DNA from: Caulobacter sp. 602-2
GTDB lineage: Bacteria; Pseudomonadota; Alphaproteobacteria; Caulobacterales; Caulobacteraceae
Reading direction: 5' to 3'
NCBI RefSeq assembly: GCF_011043625.1
Contig: NZ_JAAKGT010000016.1
Location: 1-64,000 of the forward strand
Length of the DNA: 64,000 nt
Shown: positions 8,147-15,548 of the stretch, piece by piece
Position numbering within the stretch: the stretch's first letter is position 1
Layout of the letters: each line of letters opens with the position of its first letter
Notes under the pieces: generated by a model
Database searches by the model: none
The model's input: the letters and a program-made list of their open reading frames with translations, nothing else
Told to the model about the DNA's origin: nothing
Translations under genes and position numbers: made by a program

Positions 8147-8814
8147 CTCGGCGGCGTCGGCCCGGTCCACAGGGTGGCGACGTCGTCCTGCGCCGACATC
8201 ATGATCGCCCAACTGGTCCGCCCGGCCATCTCGCCGTTGAGGGTCAGTTCGCCGTCCCGCTCGCCCCATATGCTGCGCAGGTCCTGGATCCGTATCTTCG
8301 AAAGGTCGCAGCCGGGCTGAACGCAGCTGAACCGCCAGCGCTCGGGCGCGGCCAGCAACGCCTCCAGCCGGCGGACGCCGTTGCCGGCCACGATGTCGGA
8401 CGAAGCCTTGAACGGCGGCCAGGCGGCGCCGGCGCAATCCGAACGCCCCGGCGCGACCAGCCGATAGTGCTCGACGACCGTCAGCCGGTCGACGACGGAC
8501 GGCGGATCGATGGCGCGCGTCGTTGTGGCGGACAGGGGCGCGAACCGGAAGGTCAGGACCTGCTGACGGCACACGCGGTCGGCGACCGGGCGCAGCGCCA
8601 GAGGGGTCTCGACCGTGCTCAGCGCATAGCTGTCGGGAAGGGTGTCGGTGACCGTGGCCTGAGGCTCCGTCTCGAGGGACGAGGCGAAGGCGCGGGCGAT
8701 GACCTGCTCAGGCGACAGGGCGCGCAATGCCTTCAGGGTCAGGGGCGGCTCGGCTGCCAGTGTCGGCGGCGCGGCCAGGACGGGCAGCAGGGCGACAAGA
8801 GCCAGCTTGCGCAT
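8143..8814 (-). CDS. Secreted protein of unknown function
   Basis: A 223-residue exported protein with a clear signal peptide (MRKLALVALLPVLAAPPTLAAEPP). The mature part has four cysteines that could form two disulfides (RVCRQQ, RSDCAGA, FSCVQPGCDL) and no recognised catalytic motif. The stop codon overlaps the nadD stop through a shared CTAG. Longer in-frame ORF upstream to 8928 would lack a signal peptide and overlap the membrane gene. It is separated from the upstream membrane-protein gene by seven bases, so the two are probably cotranscribed. Confidence 0.75.
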   Translation of the reverse strand: MRKLALVALLPVLAAPPTLAAEPPLTLKALRALSPEQVIARAFASSLETEPQATVTDTLPDSYALSTVETPLALRPVADRVCRQQVLTFRFAPLSATTTRAIDPPSVVDRLTVVEHYRLVAPGRSDCAGAAWPPFKASSDIVAGNGVRRLEALLAAPERWRFSCVQPGCDLSKIRIQDLRSIWGERDGELTLNGEMAGRTSWAIMMSAQDDVATLWTGPTPPS

Positions 8815-8821
8815 CGCCGCT

Positions 8822-9373
8822 TCAGGCCGCCGCCGCTTGCGCCGGCAGCCGCTTGCGCAGGTGCTCGACCAGCAACTGAGCTTCGGTCTCGTCCAGGCCC
8901 TGGCCCACCCGGACGCTCCGCGCGCCATAGCTGAACTGGATCGCGCCCATGGCCTTCATGGCGAACGGGCCGCTGAACTGGAAACGGGCCAGCATCGGAT
9001 CCTGGTGCGAGGGCTTGAGGTCGCGGATCACCGCCCCCTGATAGAGCTTCCGGCGCGACCACGGCCCGCAGACCATGGCCGTCTCCAGGTCGCCCTGGAC
9101 CACGCGCAGGGTCTCCACCCCGCCGATCATCCAGACCAGGGTCCCGGCCGCGAACACCCAGCCGAGGACCCAGGCGCAAAGCCAGATGGCGAGGAAGGGC
9201 TCGAATTCGGTGAGCAGCTGGTGGATCGCCACGATCCCGCCGACGGTCCAACCCGCCAACCACACCGGCAGGAAAAGCAGGGGAAAGACCTGCCTGACCG
9301 CCCGGATCCGGATGGTCTGGCCTTCGTCCAGGTCGATCTGGAACCGGGCCTTGCCCGCGGCTTCGTACTTCAT
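8822..9373 (-). CDS. Two-TM membrane protein of unknown function
   Basis: A 183-residue protein with two adjacent hydrophobic segments (about residues 29-51 VFPLLFLPVWLAGWTVGGIVAI and 59-83 FLAIWLCAWVLGWVFAAGTLVWM), followed by a cytoplasmic domain of beta character (ETLRVVQGDLETAMVCG, AMGAIQFSYGARSVRVG). This layout resembles bacterial PH-domain-like membrane proteins, but identity is not established. The start is ATG at 9373; the preceding TTG is less likely. It is upstream of, and close to, the secreted protein gene, and divergent from rsfS. Confidence 0.75.
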   Translation of the reverse strand: MKYEAAGKARFQIDLDEGQTIRIRAVRQVFPLLFLPVWLAGWTVGGIVAIHQLLTEFEPFLAIWLCAWVLGWVFAAGTLVWMIGGVETLRVVQGDLETAMVCGPWSRRKLYQGAVIRDLKPSHQDPMLARFQFSGPFAMKAMGAIQFSYGARSVRVGQGLDETEAQLLVEHLRKRLPAQAAAA

Positions 9374-9528
9374 CAACGCCCCCTCGAACCCCGCCCCAAG
9401 CTCTATCGCGCCGCGAGCGGCAAGGCCAGCGGTCGCCGCCCATCGCCCCTGCGACCACGATCCCCCTCACGTTTCGAGTCTTTCCGTGCTATGAGGGGCT
9501 TTGCGCGAAGCCAATAAGGAGCATTCCG

Positions 9529-9969
9529 CTGCGTAGCGACCCCGCGCCGACGGCGCACGAGGGACCGGCTGGTGCCGAATCCTCGACTGAAAATCCGACG
9601 CTCAGTACGGACCTGAACATCAAGGCGCTGGAGCGCCTGATCCTGGACCGCCTCGACGACGACAAGGCCCAGGACATCGTCCACATCGACCTTACGGACA
9701 AGAGCTCCGTGGCCGACAGCCTGATCGTGGCGTCGGGCCGCTCGCATCGTCACGTCGGCGCTCTCGCCGACCACGTGCTGCGCGCGCTGAAGGACCATGG
9801 CCTGGGCAAGGCCCGGGTCGAAGGCCTGCCGCACTGCGACTGGGTGCTGATCGACGCCGGCGACGTCGTCGTCCACCTGTTCCGCCCCGAAGTGCGCAGC
9901 TTCTACAACATCGAGAAGATCTGGGCCGTCGACGCGCCGCACCGCATGCCGGCCGCCTCGTCGAACTGA
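9529..9969 (+). CDS. rsfS: Ribosomal silencing factor RsfS, CTG start inferred
   Basis: Binds ribosomal protein L14 (uL14) and blocks subunit joining when nutrients are short. The RsfS domain runs from LNIKALERLILDRLDDDKA through VADSLIVASGRSHRHV, to GLPHCDWVLIDAGDVVVHLF and YNIEKIW. The domain starts about 60 codons before the first ATG/GTG/TTG in the frame (GTG 9709), so a conventional start would delete half of it. In the upstream frame there is no ATG, GTG or TTG for over 100 bases, but AAGGAG at 9516-9521 is followed seven bases later by CTG at 9529, giving 146 residues. ATT at 9523 is too close to the SD. Followed by rlmH, as in most bacteria. Confidence 0.85.
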   Translation: MRSDPAPTAHEGPAGAESSTENPTLSTDLNIKALERLILDRLDDDKAQDIVHIDLTDKSSVADSLIVASGRSHRHVGALADHVLRALKDHGLGKARVEGLPHCDWVLIDAGDVVVHLFRPEVRSFYNIEKIWAVDAPHRMPAASSN

Positions 9970-9984
9970 TCTCCTCCGGGCAGG

Positions 9985-10014
9985 CCCCGCTCCTGAGCAT
10001 CGCTCGGAGCGGGG
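9985..10014 (+). terminator. Hairpin after rsfS
   Basis: A nine-base-pair perfect stem (CCCCGCTCC / GGAGCGGGG) with a 12-base loop lies between rsfS and rlmH. It has only two T residues after the stem, so it is at best a weak terminator or an RNA-stabilising hairpin that partly separates the two genes. Confidence 0.4.
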
Positions 10015-10036
10015 TTCTCCGCCCTGCTCTCCCAAA

Positions 10037-10501
10037 ATGAAGATCACCATCCTCACCGTCGGGAAGCTCGGCCGCATGGTCGAGGCGCAGCTGGCGCTGG
10101 ACTACGCGTCCCGCGCCACCGCGTCGGGCCGCGCCCTGGCGCTGGGTCCCGTCGAGATCCTCGAGGTCGAAGCCCGCAAGCCGGGCAAGGCCGCCGAGGC
10201 CGAGGTGCTGCGCCCGCACCTGGAAGGCGCCTATGTCGTCGCCTGCGACGAGCACGGCAAGGTCCACACCTCGCGCGCCTTCGCCGGCCGCCTGGAGCGC
10301 CTGCGCGACGACGGCCAGCGCCGGATCGTGTTCCTGATCGGCGGCGCCGACGGGCTGGACCCGTCGATCCTGGCGCAGGCCAACGAGCTGCTGGCCTTCG
10401 GCCCCCAGACCTGGCCCCACGCCCTGGCCCGCGCCATGCTGGCCGAACAGATCTACCGCGCCGCCACCATCCTGGCCGGCTCGCCCTATCACCGGGACTG
10501 A
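10037..10501 (+). CDS. rlmH: 23S rRNA pseudouridine-1915 N3-methyltransferase
   Basis: SPOUT-family enzyme that methylates pseudouridine 1915 of 23S rRNA on assembled ribosomes. The 154-residue product starts MKITILTVGKLG and has the SAM-binding knot residues FLIGGADGLDPS, the substrate-loop region and the conserved C-terminus AMLAEQIYRAATILAGSPYHRD, where YH is typical. It follows rsfS, the standard neighbour, and is followed by a family-E palindromic repeat. Confidence 0.96.
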   Translation: MKITILTVGKLGRMVEAQLALDYASRATASGRALALGPVEILEVEARKPGKAAEAEVLRPHLEGAYVVACDEHGKVHTSRAFAGRLERLRDDGQRRIVFLIGGADGLDPSILAQANELLAFGPQTWPHALARAMLAEQIYRAATILAGSPYHRD

Positions 10502-10505
10502 GCCC

Positions 10506-10609
10506 TGCGTCCTTCGAGGCCCGCTGCGCGGGCGCCTCAGGATGAGGAATTCAGTGCAATAGCTTCCTCATCCTGAGGTGCGAGGCGCAGCCGAGCCTCG
10601 AAGGACGCA
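10506..10609. repeat. Family-E palindromic repeat
   Basis: A roughly 104-bp element between rlmH and the envC-like gene with perfect 14-bp terminal inverted repeats (TGCGTCCTTCGAGG at 10506-10519, CCTCGAAGGACGCA at 10596-10609) and an inner inverted repeat around CCTCAGGATGAGGAA / TTCCTCATCCTGAGG. Only one copy was seen in the window. Confidence 0.75.
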
Positions 10610-10657
10610 CCGACCGCCCCTTTGAAACCGCCGCGCCCTCAGGCAGATAGGGACGCA

Positions 10658-11704
10658 ATGCCCCGCCGCTTCGCGATCGCCGCCGTCAGCGCCTGCGCCC
10701 TGCTCCTCGCCGGAGCCGGGGCCGTCGTCGCGCAGCAGATCGGCGACCAGCGCACCCGCGACCTGCAGCAGGCGGCCGACACCCGCCGCGAGATCGAGGA
10801 CCTGCGGGCCGAGCTTTCCCGGCTGAACCAGCAGCAGGTCTCGGCCGGGGCCGACGTCGACGTCAAGCGCGCCCGGCTGGAGACCCTGCACCGGCGGGAG
10901 TCGGCGCTGATCGGCGAGCTGGGCCGCGACCGGGGCCAGCTGGCCCGGCTGCTCAGCGCCCTCCAGCTTTTCCGCCGCAACCCGCCGCCGGCCCTGCTGG
11001 TCAATCCCGGCGACGCCCGCGACGCGGTGCGGGCGGCGATCCTGATCCGCGCCATGACGCCCGACCTGCAGGCCCGCGCCGACGCCTACGCCCGCCAGGC
11101 CCGCGCCGTCGGGGCCCTGCGCCGCGAGGCCGCCGCCGCCTCCGAGCAGCTGTTCACCGCCGAGAGCGCCATGGCCGACCGCCGGGGCGAGCTGGAGCGG
11201 ATGATCGTCGAGAAGACCCAGTTGGAGCGCGCCTACGCCCAGGACGCCATCGCCGCCGACCAGGAACGCCAGACCCTGGGCGCGCTGACCGACGGCCTGT
11301 CGACCGGATCGGCCACCGGCCCGCTGACGCTGCGGGCTCCGGCCCCCGGCGAGGTGGTGCGCCGCTGGGGCGACGCCCAGCCCGTCGGCGGCAAGGCCGA
11401 GGGCCTGTCGATCCGCACCGCCAAGGGCCAGGCCGTCGGCAGCCCCGCCGCCGGCGTGGTCGAGTACGCCGGCCCGCTGAACGGCTGGGACATGGTGGTG
11501 ATCGTCCGCGCCCAGGGTGCCTATCATCTGGTCATGGCGGGCCTGGCCGACGTTTCGGTGGCGCCCGGACAATCGGTCGCAGCCGGCGCCGCCCTCGGAC
11601 GCATGACGGACCGTGGACCTTTGGAGCCGGAGCTCTATCTTGAGGTGCGTGAGAACGGCGTTCCGGCCGACCCGGGACGCTGGCTCAAGCAAGAGTCGCG
11701 GTAG
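10658..11704 (+). CDS. EnvC-like coiled-coil/LytM amidase activator
   Basis: Periplasmic murein hydrolase activator of the EnvC/M23 type, expected to stimulate the division amidase AmiC. The 348-residue protein has a signal peptide (FAIAAVSACALLLAGAGAVVAQQ), a long coiled coil (about residues 28-200: LQQADTRREIEDL, LHRRESALIGELGRDRGQLARLL, ADRRGELERMIVEKTQLERAY) and a C-terminal LytM domain (GEVVRRWGDA to the end). The zinc ligands normally in HxGxD and HxH are not intact (only YHLVMAG keeps one His), so it is probably a non-enzymatic activator, comparable to EnvC and the Caulobacter LdpF protein. ATG 10658 is preceded by AGGGA; an upstream TTG gives 12 more residues. Confidence 0.88.
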   Translation: MPRRFAIAAVSACALLLAGAGAVVAQQIGDQRTRDLQQAADTRREIEDLRAELSRLNQQQVSAGADVDVKRARLETLHRRESALIGELGRDRGQLARLLSALQLFRRNPPPALLVNPGDARDAVRAAILIRAMTPDLQARADAYARQARAVGALRREAAAASEQLFTAESAMADRRGELERMIVEKTQLERAYAQDAIAADQERQTLGALTDGLSTGSATGPLTLRAPAPGEVVRRWGDAQPVGGKAEGLSIRTAKGQAVGSPAAGVVEYAGPLNGWDMVVIVRAQGAYHLVMAGLADVSVAPGQSVAAGAALGRMTDRGPLEPELYLEVRENGVPADPGRWLKQESR

Positions 11705-11774
11705 ACGACTTTTTCAGCAATGATGGGCGTTCATCATGACGCGCGGCCTGCGTCGGGGATGGACGGGGCCGGAC

Positions 11775-11829
11775 TATCGAACGCGGCGTTCGCGCCGCTC
11801 TTGAGTATCGGACGCGGCGCCCGCGCCGC
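11775..11829. repeat. Two direct repeats upstream of ctpA
   Basis: Two nearly identical 24-bp units (TATCG-A/G-ACGCGGCG-TT/CC-CGCGCCGC at 11775-11798 and 11806-11829), offset by 31 bases, in the 145-base gap between the envC-like gene and ctpA. Each unit is itself palindromic (GCGGCG / CGCCGC), so each could form a hairpin or bind a dimer. Position suggests an effect on ctpA expression, but no regulator is known. Confidence 0.6.
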
Positions 11830-11849
11830 AAGGGAGCCTTTCAGGCCTT

Positions 11850-13241
11850 ATGCGCAAGTACCTGCTCATCGGTGTTTCGGCCTTTGTCCTCGGCGCGGGG
11901 ACCATGGCCTATGTCAGCCCGATCGCCCAAGCGACCATCCCCTCGCAGAAAGCCAAGACCTACAAGCTGCTCGAACTGTTCGGCGACGTGCTCGCCACCG
12001 TCGAGGACCAGTACGTCACCGAAGTCGACGACAAGAAGCTGATCGAGGCCGCGCTTGACGGCATGCTGACCAGCCTCGACCCGCACTCGGGCTACCTGTC
12101 GCCCGACAGCTTCGAGGACATGCAGGACACCACGCGCGGCGAGTACGGCGGCCTCGGCATCGAGGTCACCAGCGAGGAAGGCGTGGTCAAGGTCATCTCG
12201 CCGATGGACGGCACGCCCGCCGATCGCGCGGGGATCCAGGCCGGCGACTACATCACGGCCGTCAACGGCCAGTCGGTTCTGGGCCTGACGGTCAATGAGG
12301 CCGTCAAGCAGATGCGCGGCCCGGCCGGCGAGACGGTGACCATCACCATCGCCCGCGAGAAGACCGACCCGTTCGACGTCAAGCTGGTGCGCGAGGTCAT
12401 CAAGCCCAAGGCCGCCATCGCCCGCATGGAAGGCGACTACGGCTATGTGCGCCTGCCCGGCTTCAACGAAAAGTCGACCGACGCCCTGTCGGCCTCGATC
12501 AAGGACCTGCAGGCCAAGAACCCCAAGATGAAGGGCCTGGTCTTCGACCTGCGCAACAATCCGGGCGGCCTGCTCGACCAGGCGCGCGGCGTGGCCGACC
12601 TGTTCCTGGAAGGCGGCGAGGTCGTCAGCCAGCGCGGCCGCAATCCGCGCGACATCCAGCGCCTGAACGCCACCCCGGGCGACATCCTGAACGGCCTGCC
12701 GATGGTGGTGCTGATCAACCAGGGCTCCGCGTCCGCGGCTGAAATCGTCGCCGGCGCCCTGCAGGACCGCCACCGCGCCGAGCTTGTCGGCATCACCAGC
12801 TTCGGCAAGGGCTCGGTCCAGACCGTGATCCCGCTGCGCGGCGGCGCCGACGGCGCCCTGAAGCTGACCACGGCCCGCTACTTCACCCCGTCGGGCCGCT
12901 CGATCCAGAAGACCGGCATCGAGCCCGACCTGGAAGTGGCCCAGACCAAGGACCAGGCCCAGGACATCGCCAACCGCGTGTGGTTCAGCGAGGCCAGCTT
13001 CAAGAACGCGCTGAACGCCGACGAGGGCAAGACCCGCAAGGGCGCCCACGTGCCGGCCGAAGCGCCGCCGGCCGGCTTCGACGAGAAGAAGGACGACTTC
13101 CAGCTGTCGCGCGCCCTGGCCGTGCTGAAGGCCGGCTCGGTCGAGGCCGTGCCGAAGCTGCCCAAGCCGCAGCCGAAGATCGCCGAGGTCACCGCCAAGG
13201 CCGCAGCCGCTGGCGGCAAGCCTCCGGTCGAGAAGAAGTAA
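11850..13241 (+). CDS. ctpA: Carboxy-terminal processing protease (S41)
   Basis: Exported PDZ-containing serine protease that trims C-termini of envelope proteins. The 463-residue product has an N-terminal signal/anchor (YLLIGVSAFVLGAGTMAYV), a PDZ domain (about 98-180: GGLGIEVTSEEGVVKV, AGIQAGDYITAVNG), and an S41 catalytic core with Ser295 in QGSASAAEIVAGAL and Lys320 in SFGKGSVQT. The tail after about 390 is Lys/Pro/Ala-rich. It follows the EnvC-like gene, as in many alphaproteobacteria, consistent with a shared role in peptidoglycan remodelling. A strong terminator follows. Confidence 0.95.
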   Translation: MRKYLLIGVSAFVLGAGTMAYVSPIAQATIPSQKAKTYKLLELFGDVLATVEDQYVTEVDDKKLIEAALDGMLTSLDPHSGYLSPDSFEDMQDTTRGEYGGLGIEVTSEEGVVKVISPMDGTPADRAGIQAGDYITAVNGQSVLGLTVNEAVKQMRGPAGETVTITIAREKTDPFDVKLVREVIKPKAAIARMEGDYGYVRLPGFNEKSTDALSASIKDLQAKNPKMKGLVFDLRNNPGGLLDQARGVADLFLEGGEVVSQRGRNPRDIQRLNATPGDILNGLPMVVLINQGSASAAEIVAGALQDRHRAELVGITSFGKGSVQTVIPLRGGADGALKLTTARYFTPSGRSIQKTGIEPDLEVAQTKDQAQDIANRVWFSEASFKNALNADEGKTRKGAHVPAEAPPAGFDEKKDDFQLSRALAVLKAGSVEAVPKLPKPQPKIAEVTAKAAAAGGKPPVEKK

Positions 13242-13265
13242 GGGCTTTCGAGCCCGCGAGAACGA

Positions 13266-13295
13266 GCCGCCCGTCGAAAGATGGGCGGCTTTTTT
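13266..13295 (+). terminator. Intrinsic terminator of ctpA
   Basis: A seven-base GC stem (GCCGCCC at 13266-13272, GGGCGGC at 13283-13289) with a ten-base loop, followed directly by six T residues. It lies 25 bases after the ctpA stop. Confidence 0.85.
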
Positions 13296-13316
13296 CGTCC
13301 TTCTCCCCCTTTTTCT

Positions 13317-13487
13317 GAACCTCTCCCATAGGGAGAGGGAGGGGCCCATGCGCAGCATGGGAGGGTGAGGGGTTTAAGCCTATCCAGATGAGGCTGGGTC
13401 GAAGAGTGATGGGACCGCAGGCGGTTTAGCCCCTCACCCTCCCACGCCTTCGGCGCGGGCCCCTCCCTCTCCCCATGGGAGAGGTTC
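13317..13487. repeat. Family-B MITE-like inverted repeat
   Basis: A 171-bp element with perfect 13-bp ends (GAACCTCTCCCAT and ATGGGAGAGGTTC) and longer imperfect arms (AGGGAGGGGCCC...GGGAGGGTGAGGGG against CCCCTCACCCTCCC...GGGCCCCTCCCTCT). No coding capacity. It lies between the ctpA terminator and the small minus-strand gene at 13490, three bases from that gene's stop. Confidence 0.75.
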
Positions 13488-13489
13488 TT

Positions 13490-13633
13490 CTAGGCCATCC
13501 CCAACGCCGCGATCACCACCACGGCCAGGCCGACGACCAGCCCCGCCCCGGCCCGCAACACGGCGGCCAGGCACACGGCGCGGTCTTCGGCGCGCGAGGG
13601 ATCGGAGAAGCGGGCGAACTCGGTCAGGCTCAT
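13490..13633 (-). CDS. 47-aa single-pass small membrane protein
   Basis: A short ORF starting MSLTEFARFSDPSRAEDRA and ending in a hydrophobic segment (AGAGLVVGLAVVVIAALGMA). A good ribosome binding site (GAGGAGA, eight or nine bases before the ATG) precedes it, and the stop is immediately next to the end of the family-B repeat. I do not recognise it. The SD, acidic/charged head and single hydrophobic tail make it look like a real small membrane protein, perhaps an assembly or stress protein, but conservation is needed to be sure. Confidence 0.6.
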   Translation of the reverse strand: MSLTEFARFSDPSRAEDRAVCLAAVLRAGAGLVVGLAVVVIAALGMA

Positions 13634-13832
13634 GGCGAGGTCTCCTCACGAGAAGCTTGCGCCCGAGGATCGACCGGCGGAAAGGTCTCGCCACCGCTTT
13701 TGCGTCCAACCTCGCCTGTCGGTCATTTCCGCGCCGCGCTTCGCTGAGAAAAGCAGCGATCCGCCATTTCGCCGCAGGTTTGGGCGAACCCTGTTAACCA
13801 TATCTTGGAAGCTTGCCCGCTAAGCCCATCCC

Positions 13833-15011
13833 ATGGCCGCCGTGTTCTCCCGCAAGCCCGCCTACACCGCCGCCGCGCCCGAACCCGCCGACGGCGGCGA
13901 CCTGCGCGCGCGCCTGATGGCGGCCGCGGCCAATCCCTATATCGGCGCCAGCGGCGCAGCCTTCCTGTTCCTGCTGAGCCTGGCGGTGCTGGTGCTGGTG
14001 ACCGGCGACCCCAAGGCCGGCGCTCCGGTGATCCGCCTGTCGCTGTCGGAGATCGGCGCCACCAAGGGCGCGCCCGACGGCTGGCGCGAGGCGCTTTCGA
14101 CCGAAGGCGACGAGGAAGCCCCGCTGCTGCCCGGCCAGATGGACCTGTCGGCCCAGCCCTTCGCCCGCCACGCCCAGGCCGACGCCGCGCCCGAAGACTT
14201 CACGGACCTGGCCGCCGCGCCCGCCCCGTCGGGCGGCGCCCTGGTCCAGGCCCCGCTGCCTGGCCTGTCGGTTCCTGGCCCCGGCGGCGGCCCGCTGCCG
14301 GTGATCGCGCCCGACGGCCGCACGGTCGCCGAAGCCTATGCCCGTCCGTTCACGCCCGACGGCCGCCCGCGCGTGGCCCTGGTGATCGGGGGCCTCGGCC
14401 TCAACGCCCAGACCACCCGCGCCGCCATCGAGACCCTGCCGCCCGAGATCACCCTGTCGTTCGCCCCCTATGCCGAAGGGCTGCAGGGCTGGATCGACCT
14501 GGCCCGCTCGCACGGGCACGAGGTGCTGCTCGAGACGCCGATGGAGCCCAACGACTATCCGGCCAACGATCCGGGCCCCTACACCCTGATCGCCGCCAAC
14601 CGTCCCGACGAGACCGTGCGCAAGCTGGAATGGCTGATGTCGCGCGCCACCGGCTATTTCGGCCTGACCAACTATCTGGGCTCGAAGTTCCTGGATTCCG
14701 ACCCGGCCATGGCCACCTTCACCACGGCGCTGAAGGCCCGGGGCCTGGCCTTCGTCGACGACGGCGCGGCCGCCCGTCGCGGCGGCCCGATCCCGCGCGC
14801 CTCGGCCGAACGCGGCATCGACGACGACCTGTCGGCCGAGGCCATCGAGGGCCAGCTGCGGGCCCTGGAATCGGGCGCCAGCGCCCGCGGCCAGTCGCTG
14901 GGCGTGGGCTTCGCCTATCCGGTGACGATCAGCCAAGTGCGCAACTGGGCCGGCGGCCTCAATGCGCGGGGCGTGCAACTGGCGCCGGCTTCGGCTATCG
15001 CCAAGCGATGA
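13833..15011 (+). CDS. Divergent polysaccharide deacetylase family protein (YibQ-like)
   Basis: A 392-residue protein with an N-terminal cytoplasmic segment, one transmembrane helix (about 42-62: AAFLFLLSLAVLVLVTG), an Ala/Pro-rich linker and a C-terminal divergent polysaccharide deacetylase (DUF610) domain from about 175 (RVALVIGGLGLNAQTTRAAI, ITLSFAPYA, HEVLLETPMEPNDYP, GYFGLTNYLGSKF, LAFVDDGA). The family's IIDDLG signature reads VIGGLG here, so the usual Asp pair is missing, a variation common in alphaproteobacteria that suggests altered or lost chemistry. It is placed between ctpA and rppH and its stop overlaps the rppH start (ATGA). Confidence 0.88.
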   Translation: MAAVFSRKPAYTAAAPEPADGGDLRARLMAAAANPYIGASGAAFLFLLSLAVLVLVTGDPKAGAPVIRLSLSEIGATKGAPDGWREALSTEGDEEAPLLPGQMDLSAQPFARHAQADAAPEDFTDLAAAPAPSGGALVQAPLPGLSVPGPGGGPLPVIAPDGRTVAEAYARPFTPDGRPRVALVIGGLGLNAQTTRAAIETLPPEITLSFAPYAEGLQGWIDLARSHGHEVLLETPMEPNDYPANDPGPYTLIAANRPDETVRKLEWLMSRATGYFGLTNYLGSKFLDSDPAMATFTTALKARGLAFVDDGAAARRGGPIPRASAERGIDDDLSAEAIEGQLRALESGASARGQSLGVGFAYPVTISQVRNWAGGLNARGVQLAPASAIAKR

Positions 15012-15499
15012 CCGCGCAGATCGACCTTTCGCTCTACCGCCCCAATGTGGGCGTCGCCCTCTTCCATCCCACTGACGGCCGGGTCTGGCTGGGCATGCGC
15101 CACAAGCAGGAGCCGCCCTATAACTGGCAGTTGCCGCAGGGCGGCGTCGACGAGGGCGAAGACCTGGAAACCGCCGCCCGCCGCGAGCTCTACGAAGAGA
15201 CCGGCGTGAAGTCCGCCCAGTTGCTGGGCCGCACCGAAGGCTGGCTGACCTACGACTATCCGCCCGAGTTCATGGGGACCAAGCGCGCGCGCGGGTACCT
15301 TGGCCAGAAGCAGGTGTGGTTCGCCTTCCGCTTCACCGGCGACGAGGGCGAGATCGACCTGGCGGCCCATGGCGACATCGAGTTCGACGCCTGGCGCTGG
15401 GGCGCTCTCGACGAAACGCCCGAACTAATCGTACCCTTCAAACGCGGCGTCTACGAACGAATGGTCGCCGCTTTCTCGGGGTTCGCGCGCACCGCCTGA
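15008..15499 (+). CDS. rppH: RNA pyrophosphohydrolase RppH
   Basis: Nudix enzyme that removes pyrophosphate from the 5' end of transcripts and starts RNA decay. The 163-residue product has a complete Nudix box (Gly45 to Val67: GGVDEGEDLETAARRELYEE...), WQLPQGG before it, and the RppH-type C-terminal LPxFKRxVYE-like region (IVPFKRGVYERMV). ATG 15008 overlaps the upstream stop codon. Similar order is found around rppH in other alphaproteobacteria. Confidence 0.95.
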   Translation: MTAQIDLSLYRPNVGVALFHPTDGRVWLGMRHKQEPPYNWQLPQGGVDEGEDLETAARRELYEETGVKSAQLLGRTEGWLTYDYPPEFMGTKRARGYLGQKQVWFAFRFTGDEGEIDLAAHGDIEFDAWRWGALDETPELIVPFKRGVYERMVAAFSGFARTA

Positions 15500-15548
15500 C
15501 ACCGAAGGCTCAGCGCGCCGGCCCTTCATGGGGTTCGGAGGCGCGGGC

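Noticed and set aside
13794..13812. CtrA half-site before yibQ (TTAACCATATCTTGG)
   Set aside because: Only the first half matches TTAA; the second half has two mismatches, so it is weaker than the site at 32544 and not called.
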